DNA of 64,000 bases, from NCBI RefSeq assembly GCF_026210795.1, contig NC_089455.1, positions 2,356,001 through 2,420,000 of the forward strand, given 5' to 3'. A program made the position numbers and the translations under genes. This DNA is from Rhizophagus irregularis (taxonomy: Eukaryota; Glomeromycota; Glomeromycetes; Glomerales; Glomeraceae). Below are positions 36,506 through 47,712 of this stretch, piece by piece. Under the pieces are notes generated by a model. The model ran no database searches. It worked only from the letters and a program-made list of their open reading frames with translations, and was not told the DNA's origin. How positions within the stretch are numbered: position 1 is the stretch's first letter; every line of letters starts with the position of its first letter.

Positions 36506-37369
36506 TTTACAATAAAAATAATAAAAAAAATAAAAAAAATATAACAAATAAAACTTTAATATTTTTATTCAATTTAATAATTTATAAATTTAAGTTAAAA
36601 CTTTTAAATTTTTTATTATAATTAAATATAAAAAAATTTGTATATTACTAAAAAAAATAAGATTTATGCCAAAAAAAATTTTTGTATAATTAAATATAAT
36701 AAGTTAAGATTTATATATTTATTAATAAATAATTATTTGAATTTTGCTGCTAAAATTTTTTTATTATATAATAATTCTTTTTTCTTTAAAATAAAAAATT
36801 AGTAATTCTAGATGAAACTGAAATATTTAATTATTTGACAAAATTAAAATAGTTTAAACATTTAAAATTTAAAAAAATACTAAAATTCAATATATATTTT
36901 ATAATATTTTTATAGATTTTTTATAGATTTTTATAGATTTTTAATTTAAAATATAGAATAAATGTATTTGTAATTTGTTATATATTTTATTTATAACATT
37001 TTTTTTTATTTTTTTAAATAATAAATTTAATATATACTTTATAAATAAGATTTTTGTATGTAAAATTTAATTTGAAAAACTTTTACTTAATATTTTTAAA
37101 ACAGTTTTATAGACAAAATTTTAAATTATAAGTAATGTTTTGAAATTTTTAAAAAAATTCTTTTGTCTTAGTTATATGACTAATCTTTCATTTTTATTTA
37201 TATTACATCTGATCTTAAATTTTAATTTGATAAAATTGGAAATATTATAAATAAGACATATAACAAGTTATTATAATTAGATTTATTTTAAAACTATAAT
37301 TTTATATAATTAAAATTAAATTTAAAAATTATTATTATAATTTTTGGTAAAAAGAATTTAGTTAAATAT
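36506..37369. other. AT-rich, nothing recognised
   Basis: More than 85% A/T by eye. No gene or clear repeat ends. Confidence 0.4.
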
Positions 37370-38012
37370 AAAGTTCTAATCAGTCTAATCTTAATTTAGC
37401 AATTTGAATTGAAAATTAGGATTGATTCAATTTGGATTGATTCAATTTGAATTGATGCTTCAACCCAAATTGAAATATTTGGTTTGGTCTAGTCTAATTC
37501 TAGATTATAAATCTAACCCAGACTGAATTAAACAGATTGGGACTAAATCAGATTGAGTAATTGTTTTCATATAGTTTTATATTAAAACTATTGTGATTGT
37601 TTAATTATTAAATAAAAAAATATTGCAAAATATTTTTTTTTAATATTTTATTATAAAAAAAATGTTTTTGCAATATTTCTAATATTTCTATAATTAATTT
37701 AATGAAAAAAATATTGCAAAATATTTTTTCAAAGTAATTTAATTAAAAAAATATTGTGAAACATTTTTTCAAAGTAAATGTTTTTGCAATATTATTTTAA
37801 TTAATTTAAAAAAAAATGTTGTGAAACATTTTTAAAAGTAATTATAATTAAAAAATATTTTTGCAATATTTTTTTTTATAAAATTAGACTGGACTAAATT
37901 AAATAACTGGTCTGATATTTAGTTCTGAATTATCTTTAATATAATCCAAATCAGATTGATTTGATTTTAGATTACTCTTCAATTCAGACCAATCTAAACC
38001 ATTTAAAACTTT
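37370..38012. mobile_element. Degenerate element with hairpin array
   Basis: The left end AAAGTTCTAATCAGTCTAAT and the reversed right end AAAGTTTTAAATGGTTTAGA are a weak inverted repeat. AGTTAAATAT (37360-37369) and AGCTAAATAT (38013-38022) flank it as near-identical direct repeats. Inside (37615-37880) is a tandem series of AAATATTGCAAAATATTT-like palindromes. The outer parts are rich in words such as GATTGATTCAATT and CAATCTAAACC. The plan resembles the hAT-like element at 47713. Confidence 0.5.
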
Positions 38013-39982
38013 AGCTAAATATATATTAATAATAATAAATACACATAATTATTCTTTAAAGGTTTAATTTTATAAAAAAAAATTATTTAAAGTTTAAATT
38101 ACGTAAATAAATTGCTAAGGTACTAGTAGATATATTGAGAGTATAATTAGAAGTATTATATTAAACTAGATAAGGACTATTTATATAACTACTTAAATAG
38201 TTTAATTTAACTTCAAATATAAAAAAACTAGAAATTGATATTATTTTTAAATGAATTATAAGAGCTAAAATTATTGAAACTAATCTATGATTTGAATATA
38301 TAAGAAATAGTAATATTTTCTTATATTAAAATAGCAAAACAATATGATTATAAAGTTTTTATATATTACTTATTACTGTAAACTTCAGTTAATTAAAAAT
38401 GTTTAGGCAGTTATAAAGATAAAATTATAAGATCAAATTCATACTTAAACTTATTACCTATTTAAATATACTTTTAAATATATTAAAAAATGAAATAAAC
38501 TTAAAATTTATCTTTTAAATGGTAAAACTTTATAGGCAAATTTACCTGCAATTTTACTAAAAATTCAGTTCTTATCTAATTTTATGAAAAACGAAGTTAA
38601 TATAATAAAATTTTTTTTTGTAAAGAGCTTAAATTATAATTTATGTAATAATAATTATTATTTATTAATTTTATATTATAAGATTGAAGATTAACTATTG
38701 GTCAAAACTCAAAAGTTGTATTTTTTAAATAATAAAAAATTTTAAAAAATTTTGCATTCAACTTTATCAATCTTACTGGAATTTGATTATGACTATATTA
38801 AAGTTTAATAAAATATATAAATTTTGCTGTAAAGAACAATTTTTATTATTATAAGTTTTAATGTTTAAAAGTGGCAATTTGACTTTATATAGAATTTTAA
38901 AAAAAGAATTATTTTTGTAAATTTGTAAAAAAAAATGCATAAAGTTAAATTTTATTATTTTTATTTTATTTATTAAGGTTTGAAGTTTTATAATAAAAAT
39001 AAATAAGTATATTAAAATACTTTGTAATAAAGTAAAATATTATCTGTTATAGTAAAAAAAATTAAAAAATTCTGATGTTATTTTTTTAAAATTAATTTGT
39101 ATTTCATTTTGATGATTAGTTACATATCGAACTATACAATTGATACTAAAAATATAGATCAATATAACTGCAGAATTATAGAAATCAAATCATATTAATA
39201 AAGTTTGTATTTGGATATAATTTTATTTTAAAAAATTGCAGGCAAATTTGCCAGTATTATTATTGTTTAAGGATAATAATTTTAAATAAAAATGTTTAAA
39301 ATACCAAATATATTTTAGAGTTAATATATACATTATTTTTTATATTTTATGTAAAATATTTTATTGTTATTAAGTACTCATTTTTATTTAAAATATTAAA
39401 AAAAAACAAATATGTTATACTTAATTAAATGAAACAATTTATATATTATTATTAAATAGAGTTATTTAGTTAGAAAGAAAAATTTATAGATACTAGATAA
39501 ATTATTTATTGAATTTTTACTTTTTACACATCATTCTATATTTGATTATATTTACATATGGCAAATTTATTTGAAAGAAAAATATATAGACTTCTTTTAG
39601 GTAGTTTTAATGAATTATTTTTGGTATAATTAGTTTGTTTATTTTTTCATTATTCTGTATTAGATAGTATATACATACAGCTTTTATTAATAATAAAGAA
39701 AGAATTATACATGCACGCTATTTATAGTATGTAGAAAAAGAAAAAAATATGATATTAGTAATAAAAATAAAAAAATGAAATCAAAAAGTAAAAAATGTGA
39801 TGGAAACAATTTAGTGAAACTAATTAGAACAAATAGAATGATTTAACATTTCATTAGGATAATCATTGAGCAAATTTTTAGATAGGTCTTAACAGTTACC
39901 TAAAATTTTAGTTGTATCATTATTTGTAATAATGATATAATTGTTTAGGTGACAGGTTAACTTTTTCTTCAAAGAAGTAGTC
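38013..39982. other. AT-rich, nothing recognised
   Basis: Two kilobases of nearly pure A/T without a gene or recognisable repeat ends. Confidence 0.4.
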
Positions 39983-40667
39983 TAGAGTTTGGAACCAGAT
40001 GCACCATCCGGTTTTTAAACCGGTTCCACCCGTTTTTTTTACGATTCAGTTCAATCCGGATTCATGCTGCAAAAACCGGTTTGTGTTTAAAGCGAATGCA
40101 ACTGGGTGCTCAATCCGGTGTGATATTGAAACTTTATAGTGCCGGCCCGAATTACGAAATTATAAATCACGTAATACCAGGTAAATAGTTTAGCCACCGG
40201 GATTTTTATCAGTTATAGAAAATTATGCTACACAAATTCTGGAATTGTGTTACACAAGTTTTGTAATTCTGGCCGAAATTATAAACTCGACCAATTATAT
40301 GCCGATCACATTTAATTTTGGCCAAAATTACAGTGTACTGTAGTACACTTGACAAATTCATCAAATAGAATTTTGTAATTTGTCACGTGTCTCGTACATT
40401 TTGAAATCAGTGTAAGCCTGATGCAAAGAAACTCTAATCCAGGATGTAGATCATAGTAGAATTCCATAAGTTAACTGAAAACAAGAAACGTGACTTCAGA
40501 TGCAGCTAACTATTACTTTATTATTTATTTATTATAATTAAACAAATATAAAACTGGGTACAAAAATTGGTTTCAACCGGGTTTGTAAAAACTGATTTGA
40601 AAAGGGTCGAACCGGTTGCACCCGTTTTAAATCCGGTTTCCAAAAATACAACCAGTTCCAAACTCTA
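39983..40667. mobile_element. hAT-like non-autonomous element
   Basis: A 685-bp element bounded by TAGAGTTTGGAACCAGATGC and, reversed, TAGAGTTTGGAACTGGTTGT. A perfect 8-bp direct repeat AAGTAGTC flanks it (39975-39982 and 40668-40675). The subterminal parts are rich in CCGGTT words in both orientations. No transposase is inside. TAG-type ends with an 8-bp duplication are the hAT signature. Confidence 0.85.
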
Positions 40668-41437
40668 AAGTAGTCTTTTTTTATAATGCTTAGTTCTTAA
40701 TTCTTATATATATTATATTTTTCTTATTTTTATAAGTTTAGTATATATAAGTAAGTGTAATTATATTAAGACAAGATTGCATTTATATAAATTAATAAAA
40801 AAAAAAAAACTTTATGTAAAGTTTAAAGTTACCTTTTTTTATTCTATTTAAATTGTTTTTTACAATAAACATCAGTAATATTTTGAAAATCAAAATTTTT
40901 ACAAATTCTTTATAAATAAAAAGAATCTTTAAGAATTTTTAAATTCTTTAAAAATCTTTAAAAATTTATAGATCTATTTAATTTTTATCAAGAATTCTTA
41001 AAAATATAGATAATTTTTTGAAAATTTTTATAAAAATTCTAATTTTTAAAACATTACTAATGTAGGAGGTGTAATATTTAATTTATAATTATTATCTTAT
41101 ATTATAATAGTAAGAATTATAACAGAATTTTAAACATTTTTTATACAATTCACATTAAAGTTTTGTGTAAAGTTTATATATTAATTTCAACTAGAATTAT
41201 GTATTTTAGAAGTATTTTAAAATTTCTTATCATATATACCACTATTTTTAAACAATCCAGTAATTAGATTTTGACAAATTGGATTCATTAAATTTATCTT
41301 GATAAGATGAATCTAATGGTAGTAAAATCACATTTTTAGTATTATCTAAGTTATTGCTAAAAATACATTACTTTTAAATTATTTAAAAGATACTATTATA
41401 ATCTATTATTACTTTTAAAGTCAAAACATTGTAATAT
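40668..41437. other. AT-rich, nothing recognised
   Basis: No gene. A run of AAATTTTTAAGAATTTTTA-like words at 40920-41040 is low-complexity. Confidence 0.4.
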
Positions 41438-42118
41438 TAGGACCCCACTTACTTATAAGAAACAGAGTGGACATGCATTATATCACAATGTTGATCACTT
41501 ACCGATCATAATATAAGTGATATCACGTTAAATTTGAAGCTTTATTTCAAGTAATAAATGTTCTGACAATTTATGTTAAATTATTTTATTTAATAGTTTT
41601 ATTTATCAATAAATTAATATAAAGTATTGTAGCAAAATAAGGTGTGTTTCCAAAGTTAGATTTTACGTCAAATTTTCAATAATTAATATATATGCTATAT
41701 ACTGTATATATTGATCATCTGCTAACGTGACTTTGAAGCTTCGGGTGAAGCCACAGATCTTTGGGCGAAACTTAAAACTTTTACAGTATATTATTTAGGT
41801 ATTCAAGAATCAATGGCTAAAATAAACCTGAATAATTTTTGATAACCCAAAAGTTATCATTAAATAAATGTTTACAATTATTGTAAAATTAATATATATG
41901 TCTGATATTTGACAAAATCTTTATGAATTATTTTAAGAATTAATTTATTAACAATAAATAAAATAAAGTAAATAAAATCGAAATTTTTTACATTATTATG
42001 TAGAATTTGTGAAAAAACTAATTCAACGGTATTTTTTTATGTGATAATATTGGACAAGTGATCGGCAATATCGTGATAATATGGGAATGTCTGCCCTGTT
42101 CTTATAAGATAGGTCACC
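41438..42118. mobile_element. Inverted-repeat element, TAGGACCCC family
   Basis: The left arm starts TAGGACCCCACTTACTTATA and continues GAAACAGAGTGGACATGC. The right arm (42055-42118), reversed, reads CTTATAAGAACAGGGCAGAC and continues in parallel for about 50 bases. The right arm stops at CTTATAAG, where it fuses with a second member of the family that begins there. Both lack the outermost 14 bases at the junction, as if joined by recombination. Confidence 0.5.
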
Positions 42119-42319
42119 CTAGGCCTAAGGTAAAAATCATATATAAAATTCTTTGCAGATCCTACTATAAAAGGAAATTTTATGTTACATTCACAGGTCG
42201 AAATTAGTTAAATAGGGTATCAATAGGTTATCAATAGGTTATCAATCAGCTATCAATACATCAGGAAATTTTATAGCGCGAAAAATTGCGTAAGTTTACG
42301 ATTTTGTAAGTTTATGAAA

Positions 42320-42890
42320 GTTTATGGCATAATATTTCGAAAAATTTCAAAATATTACGTAAGTTTACAATTTCGTAAGATTTATGTGATATTACGGTTA
42401 AAATATTACGTAAGTTTACAATATCGTAAGATTTACGCAATATTACGGTCAAAATATTCTGCAAATTTACGAAACTGTAAACCTGCGTAATATTACGGTT
42501 GAAATATTTCGAAAATTTACGAAACTGTAAACCTGCGTAATATTACGGTTGAAATATTTCGAAAATTTACGAAACTGTAAACCTGCGTAATATTACGGTT
42601 GAAATATTTCGAAAATTTACGAGACTGTAAATCTGCGTAATATTACGGTTAAAATATTTCGAAAATTTACGAGACTGTAAACCTGCGTAATATTACGGTT
42701 GAAATATTTCGAAAATTTACGACTGTAAACCTGCGTAATATTACGGTTAAAATATTTCGAAAATTTACGAAACTGTAAACCTGCGTAATATTACGGTTGA
42801 AATATTTCGAAAATTTACGAGACTGTAAACCTGCGTAATATTCTGTTTCGAAAATTTACGAGATTGTAAACTGCGTATGCAGTAGAACGT
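42320..42890. repeat. 50-bp minisatellite in transposon
   Basis: About nine to eleven head-to-tail units of 50 bases. The consensus contains GAAATATTTCGAAAATTTAC followed by GAAACTGTAAACCTGCGTAA and TATTACGGTT. Late units are nearly identical; the first two or three are diverged. Each unit contains the palindromes CGTAATATTACG and GAAATATTTC. A related but looser array lies at 45490-45960 in the same element. Confidence 0.85.
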
Positions 42891-43217
42891 ATACAAGGGG
42901 CATGTGATACTATTGAATAATCAAAAATAATATAAACACCTTTTCTTTTATATAAACACCTTTTTTTTTAAGTTTGGGAAAGCAAATTTATTTTTATTTA
43001 CGAATTTTTTATTATTTACAATTTTTATGTTAAAAATTAAAGTAAATTCTAATTTTTATTATAACTTAATAAAAAAATATACATTTGATACTTGTTCGCT
43101 ACTATTTTATAAAATATGACCCAGGCGTACTGGCGTGGACGTCAGTATCGACTACAGTCCCAAAAAAAACGTGAGTCTCCAGCCGATATTTGGTACGGAC
43201 TGGGCCTAGCTACTCAC

Positions 43218-43882
43218 TTAATAAATAAAAAAATAAAAATAATTATCTTCTACGATACGTAGGTAAGTTTCTCCTTCTCCTACGATCATCACGCGTATCT
43301 AAAATTGATCAAATTTATCAAATTTAAAATGTGAACGTAAAATAGAATGTAATATTAATTATAAAATTTTATTATAGTATAATTACCCGGCCTCTCCCAA
43401 AATCTCGTTCTAAATTCGCGATAATATCTTTGGCCGGTACGCGTCCACAGCCACCGCCCAGGCCGATCAGGGTACCATTACGATAAAGGACATAGTTCTA
43501 AATATCAAAATCAGTTTGAATATTCGGTAAATACATTTAATTTAAATGAATGTAATTTTATTTATTTACTTACATGGTAATCCCTGACGAGGTTCCTCCA
43601 CTTTTGGCTGCACTGTTGCCCGGAAACCCTCGTTCGAAATATTCTATTTATTCTGATTCAATTAAATGGATTGGTTAATTTGAATTTAAATTCTTTCTTA
43701 AAGAAAATTATAGATATTAGTCATATGAACCTATTGGCAACAGAGTCCCAAAAATCATGGCGGCTTCTACCATTAATATTATGGTAGGCGCGGTTTCTGT
43801 CGCGGCGTATGTCGACAAGTTCGTCCATCATAGCCCAGTTCCAATGGACGTTATAGGAACGACGACGTGTTTGGCGAGGCAT
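43218..43882 (-). CDS. Myb/SANT-like DNA-binding protein
   Basis: Four exons: 43882-43731, 43643-43574, 43497-43387 and about 43298-43218, giving about 137 residues. The start is the ATG opening MPRQTRRRSYNVHWNW; the longer upstream frame looks non-coding. The domain has tryptophans in WNWAMMDELVDIRRDRN, FWDSVANR and QQCSQKWRNLVRDYHNYV, the three-helix pattern of Myb/SANT or trihelix domains. A Gly-rich stretch (GLGGGCGRVP) follows. The third codon region is GC-rich compared with all neighbours. Exon 4 is uncertain: in phase 0 it reads IRVMIVGEG, while the +1 reading is Arg-rich (DDRRRRRN) and looks more like protein, so a one-base lesion or another splice is possible. It probably binds the element's own ends. 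Confidence 0.65.
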
Positions 43883-44439
43883 TATTAGATTTGATTTTAT
43901 TTTTATAATTTGATTTTGGGATGAGTAAAAATTTGAAAGAAAGTCGTAAAATGTCACTTTAAATAAAATTTGAACAATACCTCTTTGGTTTGATTTTATT
44001 TCTCGTTTCAATTAAAATTTAATTTATTAGACTTTTCATCATTAAACATATTAATTAAATCTCATGCGGATATGGATTATCTAAATATAAATATCATGAT
44101 TCTAAATATAAATATAAATCACTTAATTTATTTTAATTTTTTTTTAAAAAAAATCTTAGTTTGATTTCAATTAAAAATAATTAAAAATCATGTACATGTT
44201 TTGGTTATTTAAATATAAATATCAATATATTATATTTAAAAATAAACCAATTTATTATTAGCACATTCTATTGAATTTTAAAAAAATCAATTTTTTTTTT
44301 AAAAAAAAATCAATATATCATATTTAAAAATAAAACAATTATATTCTGATTAAATATTTTGCGTACATTTCTTAAAAAAATCATAAAAAAAAATCTTGTA
44401 CGTCGTACATGCAATTACTAAATATCATCCCCTTGTGAT

Positions 44440-45960
44440 AAATAAAAAATTACGCAACACAAATTCAACACAAACTCAACACAAATTTAACAAATTTAAC
44501 GAAATTTGGCCAAAATTAATAATTTTTTACCAGAATTATCAACACAAATTGAACACAAATTGAACACAAATTGAACACAAATTTCAGTCACGATTTATTT
44601 ATGTCACACCCGCTGTACAATATACATAATTTTTTAAAATGCGGATTTCCGTAATTTTACGATATCGTATTTTCTGGCCAATCAAATTAGGCTGATCCTT
44701 GCATGTGATTTAATCATTTAATCATTTAATCATGCACGCGTTTTTGTCTTATTTATTTTTGTTTCTTATTTCTTTATTCTTTTGTTCAATATTTTTAATT
44801 TTTTTGTCTCTTCTTTCTATTATTTCTTTAATTATATACAATATATTTACATATATTTCATAATTTATTGCTTTGCAGGTATAGAAATATTTGTTTATTA
44901 ATACTAATTATTTTCATTTTTTTTTACCTCTTTGTTATTTTGTATCGTAATACTAACAATAATATCCATGTTTCCTTTATTCCTTTTTACTTGTACTTTA
45001 ATACTAACGATACTAACAATACTAACAACATGTTTATTTTTTCCTTTCTCTTTATTTCTTTATTCTTTTGTTCAATTACTTTGCAGGTATAGAAATATTT
45101 ATTTATTAATACTAATTATTTTAATATTAACGCGTTTTTTTTTACCTCTTTGTTACTTTATGTCGTAATACTAACAATACTATCTACGTTTCCTTTATTT
45201 CTTTTTACTTGTACTTTAATACTAACGATAATATCCATGTTTCTTTTACTCCTTTTACTGTTTCTTTAACTCTTTTACCTTAATACTAACAATAATAACA
45301 ATATTTCTTTTATCTTTATATCTAATACTAACGTTACTATAGCTGTTTCTCTTCTTTTTACGTCTAATAATATTGTTACTCTACTCTTTCTCTTTTTTAC
45401 TTTTATGTATTCTGTATATATTAATAAATACTTGTAATTTTTTATGATTATATCTAATAAAACATACATTATATAAACTTATAGTACAGAAAATGAAGTA
45501 TTATTTATCGAAATATTTTGAAATATTACGAAATATTAAGTTGTGTAAAATCACAGAATATTACGAATCGTCAAATTATGGAACATTACGCATCATAGAA
45601 TTTCGAAATATTTTAAAAAGTTGCGAAGTATTACGCAGTAAAATTACGGAATATTACGAATCGTAAAATTACGAAGCCTTGCATACAGTAATATTTCGAA
45701 ATATTTTAAAAAGTTACAAAATATTACGCTTACGCAAACTTGCGGCGGGTCTGAAAACTTACGAAATATTATGTAAAATTACGAAATATTGCGAACCGCA
45801 AAATTACGGAATATTACAAATCGTAAAATTACGAAGCTTTGCATATCGTAATATTTCGAAATATTTTAAAAAGTTACGAAATATTACGCTTACGCAAACT
45901 TGCGGCGGGTCTGGAAGCTTACGAAATATTATGATGTGTAAACTTGCGCAACTTTTCGCA
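44440..45960. repeat. Tandem repeats inside the 4.1 kb element
   Basis: Three blocks. At 44455-44585, CACAAATTGAA-type units repeat. At 44868-45330, a roughly 210-base unit containing TTTGCAGGTATAGAAATATT and TACTAACAATA words is repeated about twice and then decays. At 45490-45960, ATTACGAAATATT-type units include a near-exact repeat of CTTACGCAAACTTGCGGCGG at 45727 and 45887. Short open frames here are by-products of the repeats. Confidence 0.65.
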
Positions 45961-45980
45961 CTATATAATTTCCTGATGTA

Positions 45981-46209
45981 GGCTACCCTATTGGTAGCTT
46001 ATTGAACTTGCGCCATAATCCGTCACCAATTGGGCAGGCTGATTGTTAGCCAATTAATAACTTATTGATAACCTATTAGTATCCTATTGGTATTTTTATC
46101 AAATTGGTTATCAATAAGGTATTAATAGGTTTTCAATAGGTTATCAATTAGCCTGCCCGATTGGTGACGGATTATGGCGCAAGTTCAATAGGCTACCAAT
46201 AGGGTAGCC
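45981..46209. mobile_element. Palindromic MITE inside transposon end
   Basis: A 229-bp near-perfect palindrome, with arms starting GGCTACCCTATTGGTAGCTT and GGCTACCCTATTGGTAGCCT (reversed right arm). TA flanks both ends (45979-45980 and 46210-46211). It lies inside the right terminal repeat of the 4.1 kb element: the left terminal repeat continues into CATCAGGAAATTTTATAG, and the matching sequence on the right (reverse of 45935-45980) resumes only beyond this insert. Confidence 0.75.
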
Positions 46210-46402
46210 TATTGATAGCTGATTGATAACCTATTGATAACCTATTGATACCCTATTTAACTAATTTCGACCTGTGATTGTTATGATTTTTTTCCTTTTT
46301 AGCTAATTAACCAATAGAATTTAAGAAAAAAGTAAGGTAAAAACTATTAGTAAAGGGCCAATTTTCTACAGTAACTTTTATTATAAGTAAGCGGGTCCTG
46401 TA

Positions 46403-47283
46403 ATATTATAATAAAATTCCATACATAAAATTATTGCACTTTTTAAAATTATACTACTTCCTATAAATCATCTGATAAAAAAATTATTAGATTACAAGAT
46501 AATTACCAGATAAAAATCAGAGAATGTTGTCCTGTAATTGTCCTGTAATTATAATCACTTAATAATCACAATATACATAGAATTCTGAAAACTGCAATAA
46601 ATATTTTTGCTTTTTCTAAAATAGATTTAATTTGCTTAAAATTAAATTATCACATTAACTTTATACTAATTTGCTAAAACTTATTTAATTTATTTAATAA
46701 AATATAATTTCAGTTTATTTAAATTATTTTATAAATCATTTATTAAAATTAACAATCTTTTTTTTATTATCAATAAAAAAAATTAATAATTAATATCATA
46801 TTTTAAATTACTAATTTTTTATAATTTATATGTAAATAATAAATAAAATAATAATTAATAAAAATAATAAATATAAATAATTATTAAAAACTGTGAGTCT
46901 CGTGATCACCAAACATTGAAGATAGGGCCTTTATGGTTAAGATGACCCGTTACTAAACGAAGTCTACTTACAGAGTCAAACAATCACTCAACAGCGCACA
47001 TGCGTACTTACCAGTATGACGAGTGGTTTGTAATTTAATTATATTAGAGTAGTTATTAGGGAATTTTACTTTGTATATATTTTCTTTATTTTTTTACTTT
47101 AATAAAACTGCAAATTCGCTGCAGAAAAAAAAAAAAAATTATTAAAAAATGATTTTTTTTAAAACTAATTAAAATGGTTTTTAGCTTGCATTATACTTAA
47201 TTTTGGCTAAAATATAATCCAAATCCTAAAACTAATATTTAATTATTTTTAACATAGTATTTCTATATAATTTATAAGTATTA
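46403..47283. other. AT-rich spacer before CACTG element
   Basis: No gene. A less AT-rich patch at 46890-47040 has no recognisable content. Confidence 0.45.
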
Positions 47284-47712
47284 CACTGGTCAGAATAGTC
47301 TATTTTGGCAAAATTTTAAATTGCCGAATGTTAGACGAAATTCGGTCTGACTTTAGCCGATCAGCACCAAAAAAATCAGCAACTAATTTTATGGACGATT
47401 TGCACCGTAACGCCTGCCACTTGGCAATCACAAATCAGCAAAAATTCATTAAAAATCGGAAATAAACTATTTGTCAATTTTTTACTAGACATTCGTCCAA
47501 ATTTCAAATTGCCGAATGTTGGACAAAATTAAGTCTAATTTTGTCTAATTGTTAATGATTTTTATGTATTTAGCTTATTTTTAATTTTGTAATAACAATC
47601 AATTGATTAAATTTTATTATTTCGCTTTATTAAAATTACATATTAAAAATTATCATATTAAATATCTAATATCTACATTCTACAGTATCTGTCTATTTAC
47701 ACCTACTACCAT

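Larger units (their letters stand above)
42192..46276 (-). mobile_element. 4.1 kb CACAGG-ended transposon
   Basis: A 4,085-bp element. The two ends start CACAGGTCGAAATTAGTTAA and are inverted copies identical over 66 bases, including the subterminal word CAATAGGTTAT repeated. Target duplication ATT (42189-42191 and 46277-46279), confirmed by the empty site in the MITE at 61021. Three-base duplication and CAC..GTG ends suggest a CACTA (CMC/EnSpm)-like element. A Harbinger-like origin is the alternative, because the only gene is a Myb/SANT-like protein (43218-43882), as carried by Harbinger elements. No transposase is visible. The rest is minisatellite-like DNA. Confidence 0.85.
42095..46402 (-). 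mobile_element. TAGGACCC MITE split by 4.1 kb insertion
   Basis: The two halves, 42095-42191 and 46277-46402, together match the uninterrupted copy at 61021-61247 in reverse orientation. Left half: AGGCCTAAGGTAAAAATCAT through GGAAATTTTATGTTACATT. Right half: ATTGTTATGATTTTTTTCC through TTATAAGTAAGCGGGTCCTG. The intact copy reads straight across with a single ATT, giving the empty site of the insertion at 42192-46276. Confidence 0.8.

Noticed and set aside
44868-45168. Two overlapping hydrophobic plus-strand frames
   Set aside because: They come from T-rich tandem repeats inside the 4.1 kb element, with no start context or homology.
47290-47540. Repeated AAATTGCCGAATGTT words as a separate MITE
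   Set aside because: They fit better as subterminal repeats of the 13.6 kb CACTG element that starts at 47284.
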